A DNA stretch of 5,312 nt from Clostridiales bacterium (GTDB lineage Bacteria > Bacillota > Clostridia > Oscillospirales > Acutalibacteraceae). The stretch is from contig JAHZIE010000106.1 in NCBI GenBank assembly GCA_019419895.1, forward strand, positions 1 to 5,312, written 5' to 3'. Both the position numbers and the translations under genes were made by a program. Under the pieces are notes generated by a model. The model was given only the letters and a program-made list of their open reading frames with translations. It did not search any database and was not told where the DNA came from. Of this stretch, positions 1-5,312 are shown in pieces; positions within the stretch are counted from its first letter, which is position 1, and every line of letters starts with the position of its first letter.

Positions 1-2
1 TA

Positions 3-62
3 TATGACAAAAAGACAGGGAAGCTGCTGTTTATCAGTTCTATATTTTCGATAGGCTCTTAA
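3..62 (+). other. possible C-terminal tail of an upstream gene
   Basis: Frame 3 is open from the window edge and ends in a TAA at 60-62, which touches the first bases of the terminator hairpin. The tail would be 19 residues, beginning YDKKTGKLL and ending FSIGS. A gene ending right before a terminator is a normal arrangement, and the lysine and leucine codons look ordinary. Frame 1 is also open from the edge, to a TAG at 52-54, so the frame is not settled. Nothing in so short a tail allows a family assignment. Confidence 0.25.
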
Positions 63-100
63 AAATACAGCCTGCCGCCTGGCAGGCTGTATTTTTCTAT
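61..100 (+). terminator. perfect 16-bp intrinsic terminator hairpin
   Basis: Bases 61-76 pair perfectly with 81-96 around a GCCT loop. The core is G/C-rich (CAGCCTGCC/GGCAGGCTG), flanked by A5 on the left and T5 on the right, and another T5 run follows at 100-104. Because of the A and T flanks it could work in both directions. It probably ends the transcript of whatever lies upstream and insulates the ATPase promoter. Confidence 0.85.
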
Positions 101-129
101 TTTTGTTATCAAAATTATCATGGAGTATA

Positions 130-159
130 TTGTAAAAATTCATAATTATATAGTATAAT
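130..159 (+). promoter_or_regulatory. sigma-A type promoter for the ATPase-hydrolase unit
   Basis: The -35 candidate is TTGTAA (130-135) and the -10 is a consensus TATAAT (154-159), with an 18-base spacer. Transcription would start near 166, leaving a leader of about 80 bases before the ATG at 245. It lies between the upstream terminator and the first gene, where a promoter is expected. A perfect 10-bp palindrome, TGTTATAACA (169-178), sits just after the predicted start and could be an operator, but the DNA is AT-rich and this may be chance. Confidence 0.65.
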
Positions 160-234
160 AAGCACGATTGTTATAACAGAATACAGAAAAGCAGCGGGAT
201 GAAAACAGCTGTTGGGAATTGAAGAAGGAAATTC

Positions 235-240
235 AGGTGA
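235..240 (+). promoter_or_regulatory. ribosome binding site that favours the ATG at 245
   Basis: AGGTGA matches the distal part of the full Shine-Dalgarno sequence AAGGAGGTGA and lies 4 bases before the ATG at 245. Aligned on the GG pair this is normal spacing. The upstream in-frame TTG at 212 has no comparable site. A further in-frame TTG at 284 has GGAGG (273-277) 6 bases ahead of it and is a real alternative start. Confidence 0.5.
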
Positions 241-244
241 AAGT

Positions 245-2668
245 ATGACAAAAGATCAGCCGGAGGGAAGCCGGAGGGAAGCATTGCCGCGGACGGGGCT
301 TACCGCGGAGGAAGTGCGGCAGAGAGTGGCGGAGGGAAAGGTAAACACAGAGGTCAACCCTCCGTCCAAAACGATTTCTGAAATTATACAGTCCAATGTC
401 TTTACGTTTTTTAATATATTGAATTTCGCGTTGGCCGCCTGCGTTTTTTTGGTCCGTTCTTATCAGAATATGCTCTTTTTAGGAGTGATCCTGTGCAATA
501 TTATCATTGGGACTGTGCAGGAAATCCGCGCCAAACGTATGGTGGATAAGCTTTCGTTGATTTCAGAGCCTCAGAGCAGTGTTGTCCGGGATGGGGAAAA
601 AAAGATAATTCCAGTCAGCGATCTTGTGCAGGATGATACCGTCATATTGTCAGCCGGCAACCAAATTTGCGCCGACGCGGTGGTGACGGAGGGAACCATT
701 GAGGTGAACGAGTCTCTTATCACTGGGGAGTCCGACAGTGTTGTCAAACGACAGGGAGATGAAATCCTGTCCGGCAGTTTTGTTGTGGCTGGAGAATGCT
801 TTGCCAAGCTGATCCGTGTTGGAAAGGAAAGCTATGCTTCCAAGCTGATTATCGACGCGAAAAAAGAAAAGAAGCCCAATTCCGAGCTGATGAAATCTCT
901 AAACCAGATTATTAAATTTGTCGCGTCCATCATTCTGCCCTTCGGCGTTCTGCTGTTTTTAAAGCAGCATTTCATCATCGGCGCGCCTTTTAACAGGGCG
1001 GTGGTCAGCACTGTTGCGGCCTTAATCGGGATGATTCCGGAAGGTCTTATTCTGTTGACAAGCGTTGCGCTTGCGGTGGGGGTTATCCGTCTTGGAAGAT
1101 ATAAAACACTGGTGCAGGAGCTTTATTGTATTGAGACCCTGGCGCGGGTGGATGTCCTTTGTCTGGATAAGACGGGGACAATTACAGAGGGGACGATGCA
1201 GTATAAAGGTATGATCCCTCTCGGTGATGGGAAAGAGGAGGAAATCCATGCCGCAGTCAGCGCGCTCACCCATACGCTGCATGATGACAATACGACGTTT
1301 ATGGCTCTTAAGGAGTATTTTACCGATGATCCCGGCTGGACATGCGGAAGGGCGGTCCCTTTTTCTTCCCAGAGAAAATGGAGCGGCGCTTCTTTCACGG
1401 GAAAAGGCGCTTATGTCATTGGAGCGCCGGAATTTGTTATGAGGGAGGGATATGAGGCGCTGCGCAAAACGGTGGAGGAATATGCAGCGCAGGGGAACAG
1501 AACCCTTCTTCTAGCCCGCTGCGGGGAAGAATATCAGGAGGACGAGGAACGTTTTCCCAGCCCTGAGCCTGTCGCGCTGCTGCTGATAGCGGACAAAATC
1601 AGGCAGGAGGCTCCTGAAACCTTCCGTTTTTTCAGAGATCAGGGAGTGACGATTAAAGTAATTTCAGGTGACAACCCTCTCACCGTTTCGGAGGTAGCCC
1701 ATCGGGCGGGTGTGGAGGACGCCCATAATTATGTGGACGCTTCCACGCTGAAAACAGAAGAAGATGTGGAGAGGGCGGCGTTGGAGTATACGGTATTTGG
1801 CCGTGTCACGCCGCCGCAGAAACGGATTTTGGTGCGTTCTCTGAAACAGGCCGGCCATACAGTCGCTATGACGGGGGATGGTGTCAACGATGTCCTTGCT
1901 CTTAAGGACGCCGATTGCAGCATTGCCATGGCGTCGGGAAGCGACGCCGCGCGGCATGTTTCCCAGCTGGTGCTTTTGGATTCCAATTTTGCCTCTATGC
2001 CCAGGGTGGTTTTGGAAGGCCGTCGGGTCATCAATAATATTCAGCGATCTGCTTCCCTGTTTTTGGTGAAAACAGGATATTCTTTTCTGATGTCTATTCT
2101 GCTGTTGATTTTTCCCTTTACTTATCCTTTCATGCCAATCCAGCTCACCTTGATCAGCGCTATCACTATCGGAATGCCTTCCTTTTTTTTGGCGCTGGAG
2201 CCCAACAAAAGCCTGGTGAAGGGGCGTTTTCTTACAAATGTGTTCAACAAGGCGCTCCCGGGCGCCCTGTCGATTGTGGCGAATTTGTTGTTGCTGATGA
2301 CCGCGGCCCATTTTCTTCACCTTCCCTTTGGAGAGGTCAGCACGATTGCGGTGGTGTCTACAGGAGCCATCGGGCTTATGATATTGGCAAGCATCTGTGT
2401 ACCCTTTGATTTAAAAAGAAAAATCCTGTGCGTTGTCCAGGCGGCTTTGTTTATTCTCGCTATCGTCCTTGCAGGAAGATTTTTCTCGCTGGTGCCCCTG
2501 CATTGGATTGGCTGGATTGTTCTGGGATGCCTTTTGCTGGCGGCCTATCCCATTTTTAAGGGATTTCACCGGTTGGTCGCTCTGCTTCGGCCAATCGATC
2601 GGTGGAACAATTGGCATGACGGGTATCTTCTCCGCAAAGCGGCAAAAAAAGAAAACGCGCACCGCTGA
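245..2668 (+). CDS. P-type cation-transporting ATPase, CtpE/Exp7-like
   Basis: This is an integral membrane pump that uses ATP to move cations, with a phospho-aspartate intermediate. From the ATG at 245 it is 807 residues and looks complete. In order it shows a short N-terminus with GLTAEEV (18-24), TM1-2 (about 53-92), the actuator motif TGES (160-163), TM3 (222-240), TM4 with PEGL (265-268), the phosphorylation site DKTGT (Asp308), a nucleotide-binding domain with GAPE (393-396), DKIR (450-453), the hinge GDGVND (544-549), and six more hydrophobic segments to the C-terminus, about ten in all. VRLGR-like TM4 exit, LVQEL, INNIQRSASLFLVKT and FFLALEPN are typical of the CtpE/Exp7 group. Mycobacterial CtpE is linked to calcium uptake, but the TM5-TM6 residues differ from classic calcium pumps, so the ion is not assigned. 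The start could also be TTG 212 (818 aa) or TTG 284 (794 aa). It probably forms an operon with the hydrolase 35 bases downstream. Confidence 0.93.
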   Translation: MTKDQPEGSRREALPRTGLTAEEVRQRVAEGKVNTEVNPPSKTISEIIQSNVFTFFNILNFALAACVFLVRSYQNMLFLGVILCNIIIGTVQEIRAKRMVDKLSLISEPQSSVVRDGEKKIIPVSDLVQDDTVILSAGNQICADAVVTEGTIEVNESLITGESDSVVKRQGDEILSGSFVVAGECFAKLIRVGKESYASKLIIDAKKEKKPNSELMKSLNQIIKFVASIILPFGVLLFLKQHFIIGAPFNRAVVSTVAALIGMIPEGLILLTSVALAVGVIRLGRYKTLVQELYCIETLARVDVLCLDKTGTITEGTMQYKGMIPLGDGKEEEIHAAVSALTHTLHDDNTTFMALKEYFTDDPGWTCGRAVPFSSQRKWSGASFTGKGAYVIGAPEFVMREGYEALRKTVEEYAAQGNRTLLLARCGEEYQEDEERFPSPEPVALLLIADKIRQEAPETFRFFRDQGVTIKVISGDNPLTVSEVAHRAGVEDAHNYVDASTLKTEEDVERAALEYTVFGRVTPPQKRILVRSLKQAGHTVAMTGDGVNDVLALKDADCSIAMASGSDAARHVSQLVLLDSNFASMPRVVLEGRRVINNIQRSASLFLVKTGYSFLMSILLLIFPFTYPFMPIQLTLISAITIGMPSFFLALEPNKSLVKGRFLTNVFNKALPGALSIVANLLLLMTAAHFLHLPFGEVSTIAVVSTGAIGLMILASICVPFDLKRKILCVVQAALFILAIVLAGRFFSLVPLHWIGWIVLGCLLLAAYPIFKGFHRLVALLRPIDRWNNWHDGYLLRKAAKKENAHR
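258..282 (+). repeat. 11-bp perfect tandem repeat inside the ATPase start region
   Basis: AGCCGGAGGGA occurs twice head to tail (258-268 and 269-279), followed by the first three bases of a third copy (AGC). It encodes part of the unconserved N-terminal tail, residues 5-13 from the ATG at 245. The unit is not a multiple of three, so gain or loss of one copy would shift the frame for a start at 245 or 212, but not for a start at TTG 284. Each copy contains GGAGG, a ribosome-binding-site core. Confidence 0.9.
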
Positions 2669-2678
2669 GGGCGTTTTT
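2652..2678 (+). terminator. weak hairpin with T-run at the ATPase stop codon
   Basis: AAAACGC (2652-2658) can pair with GCGTTTT (2671-2677) around a 12-base loop that contains the ATPase stop codon, and one more T follows. The stem is only 7 bp and more than half A-T, so termination would be partial at best. It could reduce read-through into the hydrolase gene, or be chance. Confidence 0.25.
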
Positions 2679-2689
2679 CAAATATAACT

Positions 2690-2695
2690 AGGAGG
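2690..2695 (+). promoter_or_regulatory. strong ribosome binding site of the hydrolase gene
   Basis: This is a consensus AGGAGG 8 bases before the ATG at 2704. It confirms that start and is the best ribosome binding site in the window. Confidence 0.85.
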
Positions 2696-2703
2696 AAAAT
2701 AAA

Positions 2704-3429
2704 ATGGAGCTTCGGGTGATGACATTTAATATTCTGCATGGTTTGAGATATCCCCAGCAGGATAAAATTGATTTGAAGGGCGTGGCGGATGTCATTAGAA
2801 AATGCGGCGGCGATATCGTCGGCTTGAATGAGGTCCGGGGAGAGGGGCCTCATGAGGAGTTTACCAATCAGGTCAAGGCTGTTGCGGATGAGCTGGGGTA
2901 TTTTTACTATTTCGCGCCGGCTTTGCTCATGAAAGGAAAAGATGGGATTCACGGGCCTTATGGAAACGCCATTGTTTCCCGCTATCCGATTTCTTTTGTC
3001 CGCAAATATGAGATTCCCGATCCGGCGGTTCAGGATGAAGACGCTTACTATGAAACCAGGTGCATATTAAAGGCCAGCTTTGAAATTGGCGGCGGGTTTG
3101 ACGTCTATGTCAGTCATTTCGGGCTCGCTCAATCGGAAAAAAGAAATGCGGTGGAAACCCTTGTGGATTTGGTGAAAGAGGGGGGACGCCCCTGTGTTTT
3201 TATGGGTGATCTGAACATGATGCCTGATGATCCCATTCTGCGGCCGGTTTTTGAGGTGATGGAGGATGCCGCCAAGGGAGCGTCGGAGCCTATGACCTGG
3301 AGTTCAGATAATCCATCCATGAAGATTGATTACATTTTTACAAGGAATATTCAGACAAAGGGCTTTGTGGTTTCGGATGTGACCTGTTCGGACCATAAGC
3401 CCTGTTATGCCGATATTGTGCTTCCGTGA
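2704..3429 (+). CDS. endonuclease/exonuclease/phosphatase (EEP) family hydrolase
   Basis: This is a metal-dependent phosphoesterase of the DNase I-like fold, 241 residues and complete. Every landmark of the family is present in order: FNILHG with Asn9, LNEVR with Glu43 (metal ligand), YGNAIVSRYPI, SHFGL with His138, GDLNMMPDDP with Asp169 and Asn171, IDYIF with Asp209, and SDHKP with Asp230 and the general-base-type His231. There is no signal peptide or membrane segment, so it should act in the cytosol. The family cleaves phosphodiester or phosphomonoester bonds in DNA, RNA, inositol phosphates, sphingolipids or small nucleotides. The motifs alone do not tell the substrate. It follows the P-type ATPase by 35 bases with no strong terminator between them and is followed at once by a strong terminator, so it is probably the last gene of that unit. 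A functional link with the pump is only inferred from position. Confidence 0.93.
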   Translation: MELRVMTFNILHGLRYPQQDKIDLKGVADVIRKCGGDIVGLNEVRGEGPHEEFTNQVKAVADELGYFYYFAPALLMKGKDGIHGPYGNAIVSRYPISFVRKYEIPDPAVQDEDAYYETRCILKASFEIGGGFDVYVSHFGLAQSEKRNAVETLVDLVKEGGRPCVFMGDLNMMPDDPILRPVFEVMEDAAKGASEPMTWSSDNPSMKIDYIFTRNIQTKGFVVSDVTCSDHKPCYADIVLP

Positions 3430-3443
3430 CAGAAAAATATTAG

Positions 3444-3470
3444 AGGCGGGAAATTTCCCGCCTTTTTTTT
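3444..3470 (+). terminator. strong intrinsic terminator after the hydrolase gene
   Basis: The 20-base palindrome AGGCGGGAAATTTCCCGCCT (3444-3463) forms a G/C-rich stem with an A/T centre and runs straight into eight T bases (3463-3470). It begins 14 bases after the hydrolase stop codon. It separates the ATPase-hydrolase unit from the lipoprotein-mnmA unit. Confidence 0.93.
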
Positions 3471-3672
3471 GTGCTTCTGGAGAAGAGAAAAGACTGGAGA
3501 AATACTGGAAGGCGGGACAATTATGTAAGGTGAGACAGAATAAAAATGTGAGAAAACGAAAGCGGGGGATTACAGGTATAAAATGGGAATATTGCGTTAA
3601 GATAACAATAAGTTTTTTGAACGGGGGCTGCCGCGGATTTTATGGGATTTTGGTGAAAATATAGGAAAAGTG

Positions 3673-3701
3673 TTTACCAAACAGGTGATTTGAGATAAAA
3701 T
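3673..3701 (+). promoter_or_regulatory. probable sigma-A promoter for the lipoprotein-mnmA unit
   Basis: TTTACC (3673-3678, four of six consensus bases) and TAAAAT (3696-3701, five of six) are separated by 17 bases. Transcription would start near 3708, giving a leader of about 48 bases. A small inverted repeat, TGTTT-ACC-AAACA (3671-3683), overlaps the -35 box and could bind a repressor, but its arms are only 5 bp. Confidence 0.5.
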
Positions 3702-3718
3702 AAAAACTGGAAAGAAAT

Positions 3719-3754
3719 ATGAAAATGTACATGACAGAGAAAAGGGAGCAATAG
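3719..3754 (+). CDS. possible 11-codon leader ORF before the lipoprotein gene
   Basis: An ATG at 3719 opens a frame reading MKMYMTEKREQ and ending in TAG at 3752-3754, one base before the lipoprotein ATG. GGAAAG (3709-3714) lies 4 bases ahead as a weak ribosome binding site. It would fall inside the predicted transcript, and it covers the ribosome binding site of the next gene. Such an arrangement could couple translation of the two, but an ORF this short can easily arise by chance. The peptide resembles nothing I know. Confidence 0.2.
   Translation: MKMYMTEKREQ
3743..3748 (+). promoter_or_regulatory. ribosome binding site of the lipoprotein gene
   Basis: AGGGAG ends 7 bases before the ATG at 3756 and 10 before the next codon, also ATG (3759). 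Either could start the protein, with a difference of one residue. The closer spacing favours 3756. Confidence 0.6.
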
Positions 3755-3755
3755 C

Positions 3756-4586
3756 ATGATGAAAAAAATACTGGCGTTTTTTCTTTTACTAATGGTGGCG
3801 GTTCCTCTTTTTGGCTGCCAAAGGAGGGAAGAGAAAACCAGCAGCGATCCATCCTGGCAGGAAGTACAGCAGGATAAAAAGCTGGTGGTTGGCGTGGATA
3901 TTTCAAAATTTCCCATGGCCTTTTCGGAACAGGAGGGAGCCTATTCCGGTTTTGACGCGGATTTGGCCAGGGAAGTGTGCAGAAGGCTGGATTTGAATAT
4001 AGAATTTCAAAACGTCTCTGTTGACAATGTCCAGGGATTGCTGGATGATGGGATTATCGACTGTGTCTGGTCCAATTTTATTTCCACACCGGAGAGGGAT
4101 GAGGCATTTACCCTCTCTTCCTCTTATTTTACTGTGCGTCATGTACTTTTGGTACCGGAGGCTTCAGAATGTGAAGAATTGGCAGATTTTGCTGAAAAAC
4201 AGCTTGGCGTGATTTCCGCTTCCACCTCTCTGGCGAGCCTGGAGAGGACGGAAATGTTCCGCGGCGCCCTTGCGGGGACAACGGAATACGGAACTCCACA
4301 GGAGGCGCTGGAAGGCCTGCTTGCCGGAGAAGTGGACGGGCTTTTGCTGGATGAGACCGTGGCCAGATATTTTATCCTATATCAAGGCGGCCTTCGCCTG
4401 ATTTTGGGAGAGGATGGGAGTCCTGAATCCTTGGGGGAAGATTCCCTGGTGATCGGTTTCCCGCGGGGCGACGAGGCTCTGAAAGCAAAGGTGGAGGAGG
4501 CTTTGGCCACTATGAACAGAGATCAGATATTCACTGAATATTCGAAAAAATGGTTTGGAGAGGATATTTCCCTTTCCAATGAATAA
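3756..4586 (+). CDS. amino-acid-type ABC substrate-binding lipoprotein (SBP_bac_3 family)
   Basis: This is a 276-residue extracytoplasmic solute-binding protein of the family that feeds polar amino acids to ABC importers. Residues 1-20 form a lipoprotein signal (MMKK, then a hydrophobic core) ending in the lipobox LFGC with Cys21 as the lipid-anchored first mature residue. Phe before the Gly is slightly unusual. A charged linker follows, then two lobes. The first has LVVGVD (43-48), a GFDADLAREV helix start (65-74) and STPER with Arg114, which in this family usually holds the ligand carboxylate. The second has LGVISASTSLASL and VDGLLLDE with Asp199, which usually holds the amino group. These two residues suggest an amino acid ligand, but which one is unknown. 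No permease or ATPase gene lies next to it in the window, so it either serves an importer encoded elsewhere or has another role. It is 25 bases ahead of mnmA with no terminator, so the two are probably cotranscribed. Confidence 0.9.
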   Translation: MMKKILAFFLLLMVAVPLFGCQRREEKTSSDPSWQEVQQDKKLVVGVDISKFPMAFSEQEGAYSGFDADLAREVCRRLDLNIEFQNVSVDNVQGLLDDGIIDCVWSNFISTPERDEAFTLSSSYFTVRHVLLVPEASECEELADFAEKQLGVISASTSLASLERTEMFRGALAGTTEYGTPQEALEGLLAGEVDGLLLDETVARYFILYQGGLRLILGEDGSPESLGEDSLVIGFPRGDEALKAKVEEALATMNRDQIFTEYSKKWFGEDISLSNE

Positions 4587-4598
4587 GCCGGGGAAAGG
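4571..4598 (+). promoter_or_regulatory. hairpin across the lipoprotein stop and mnmA leader
   Basis: CCTTTCC (4571-4577) is perfectly complementary to GGAAAGG (4592-4598), with a 14-base loop that contains the lipoprotein stop codon (4584-4586) and an upstream in-frame ATG for mnmA (4579). No T-run follows, so it is not a terminator. The right arm contains AAAGG, one of the few ribosome-binding-like stretches near mnmA. Ribosomes finishing the lipoprotein could open it, but this is a guess from a 7-bp stem. Confidence 0.3.
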
Positions 4599-4611
4599 TC
4601 TGGGATGGGAT

Positions 4612-5312
4612 ATGTCGGAAAAAAAGGTTGTCCTTGGAATGAGCGGAGGGGTGGACAGCTCGGTTGCCGCTCTTCTGCTCAAAGAGCAGGGATATGAAGT
4701 TTTAGGTGTCACTATGAAGCTGCGTCCTGAAAATGGCGCGTCAGGCTGCGGTTCCATGGGGGAGGCGGAGGATGCGAAAAAAGTCGCGCGATGCTTGGGA
4801 ATTTCTCATGAGGTAGTGGACTTCACAGAAGCTTTTGCGCGGAAGGTAATTAGTAATTTCGTTTCCGAATATCAGGCGGGAAGGACCCCCAATCCCTGCG
4901 TCGTCTGCAATCGTTATATTAAATTTGAAGCCCTCCTTCAATATGCGCTGGGAATTGGAGCGGACTATATCGCTACCGGGCATTACGCCCGCGTGGAAAA
5001 AGAGAAAAACGGAAGATGGCTCCTGCGCTGCTCTCCAGCGTCGAAGGATCAGAGCTATGTTCTTTATAAACTGACGCAGGAGCAGCTCAGCCATATTTTA
5101 ATGCCCCTTTCCTCGATGGAAAAACCGGAGGCGAGGATTCTGGCAGAAAGGTATGGGCTTCCGGTCGCCCATAAGCCGGACAGCCAGGAAATCTGCTTTG
5201 TTGATGGGAAGGATTATGCCGGTTTTATTGAAAGGTATACCGGAGAACCTCCAGTGCCTGGCAGCTTTGTGGACGGTAACGGAATGATTCTTGGGAAGCA
5301 CAAGGGAATGAT
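4612..5312 (+). CDS. mnmA: tRNA-specific 2-thiouridylase MnmA (3' end outside the window)
   Basis: This cytosolic enzyme puts sulfur on C2 of U34 in the Lys, Glu and Gln tRNAs, using ATP to adenylate the base and sulfur from a cysteine desulfurase. The frame is open to the window end and gives 233 of the usual 350-360 or so residues. The missing part is outside the window and there is no sign of damage. Visible motifs are the PP-loop GMSGGVDSS (9-17), NPCVVCNRYIKF (94-105), GADYIATGHYAR (116-127), DQSYVLY (146-152) and DSQEICF (190-196), followed by the start of the central domain. Cys99 and Cys195 match the catalytic pair Cys102 and Cys199 of E. coli MnmA. Residue 96 is Cys where E. coli has Asp, so this is a CxxC + C enzyme. 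The start at 4612 places the PP-loop at the usual distance, but its ribosome binding site is poor (GGGATGGGA). ATG 4579, in frame and overlapping the lipoprotein stop, would add 11 residues. Confidence 0.95.
   Translation, partial: MSEKKVVLGMSGGVDSSVAALLLKEQGYEVLGVTMKLRPENGASGCGSMGEAEDAKKVARCLGISHEVVDFTEAFARKVISNFVSEYQAGRTPNPCVVCNRYIKFEALLQYALGIGADYIATGHYARVEKEKNGRWLLRCSPASKDQSYVLYKLTQEQLSHILMPLSSMEKPEARILAERYGLPVAHKPDSQEICFVDGKDYAGFIERYTGEPPVPGSFVDGNGMILGKHKGM

Larger units (their letters stand above)
3471..3755. other. intergenic region of 285 bases, mostly without recognisable content
   Basis: After the terminator this purine-rich stretch has no convincing long gene in any frame. Its first part carries loose copies of CTGGA (3477, 3494, 3505, and again at 3707), with the first two extending to CTGGAGAA. 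The spacing is irregular and the meaning is unclear. The last 90 bases hold the probable promoter, a possible 11-codon leader ORF and the ribosome binding site of the lipoprotein gene. I saw no tRNA, riboswitch or T-box signature. Confidence 0.6.

Noticed and set aside
199..222. A 7-codon ORF (MKTAVGN) in the ATPase leader
   Set aside because: It has no usable ribosome binding site and is too short to separate from chance.
2183..2190. A run of eight T bases inside the ATPase gene, possible slippage site
   Set aside because: It encodes Phe-Phe-Leu of TM6 in the correct frame and the gene reads intact on both sides, so there is no sign of frameshifting.
1664..2320. A 218-residue open frame on the minus strand opposite the ATPase
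   Set aside because: It lies wholly inside a gene with clear family motifs, is rich in Arg, His and Gln as expected from reading the opposite strand, and has no recognisable domain.
3477..3512. Three loose CTGGA-type direct repeats
   Set aside because: Copies are short, unevenly spaced (17 and 11 bases) and lie far upstream of the likely promoter. Purine-rich DNA gives such matches by chance.
3407..3664. An 85-codon + strand frame covering the hydrolase end and terminator
   Set aside because: It begins inside the hydrolase gene, runs through a strong terminator hairpin and has no ribosome binding site. Its composition looks random.
3640..3916. Minus-strand frames opposite the lipoprotein signal region
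   Set aside because: They mirror the hydrophobic signal-peptide codons and AT-rich leader. They show no domain and no plausible promoter.
4741..5301. Minus-strand frames opposite mnmA (4741-5094 and 5098-5301)
   Set aside because: The + strand of this stretch encodes an unmistakable MnmA that is open to the window end, so these are shadows.
4612..5312. Idea that mnmA is a truncated pseudogene
   Set aside because: The frame has no stop and simply reaches the edge of the window. All expected N-terminal and catalytic motifs are intact.

Overview
The window looks like ordinary chromosome from a Gram-positive member of the Clostridia. The evidence is AGGAGG-type ribosome binding sites, a Gram-positive style lipoprotein signal, AT-rich intergenic DNA between genes of roughly balanced base composition, and an MnmA of the CxxC kind common in anaerobic Firmicutes. 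The species cannot be named from this sequence. All genes are on the + strand. I see no tRNA, rRNA, CRISPR array, insertion sequence or phage gene.

Layout: bases 1-100 hold what may be the tail of an upstream gene and a perfect 16-bp terminator hairpin. A good sigma-A type promoter (130-159) then leads into the first transcription unit. This unit contains a complete P-type ATPase of the CtpE/Exp7-like group (245-2668), which pumps cations across the membrane, and 35 bases later a small cytosolic endonuclease/exonuclease/phosphatase (EEP) family hydrolase (2704-3429). A strong terminator (3444-3470) closes it. Bases 3471-3755 are non-coding apart from a possible 11-codon leader ORF, and carry a plausible second promoter (3673-3701).

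The second unit holds a lipoprotein resembling amino-acid-binding proteins of ABC importers (3756-4586), followed after 25 bases by mnmA (tRNA 2-thiouridylase). mnmA is cut by the window end at 5312, about two thirds of the way through. No permease or ABC ATPase gene lies beside the binding protein, so it is an orphan as far as this window shows.

I did not find a convincing new multi-gene system. The points most worth a second look are: the three-cysteine (CxxC + C) active site of MnmA, which suggests an iron-sulfur dependent enzyme; the loss of the usual P2A calcium-ligand Asp in the ATPase; a perfect 11-bp tandem repeat just inside the ATPase start, which would switch the frame if its copy number changed; and the possible leader ORF and junction hairpin in the second unit.
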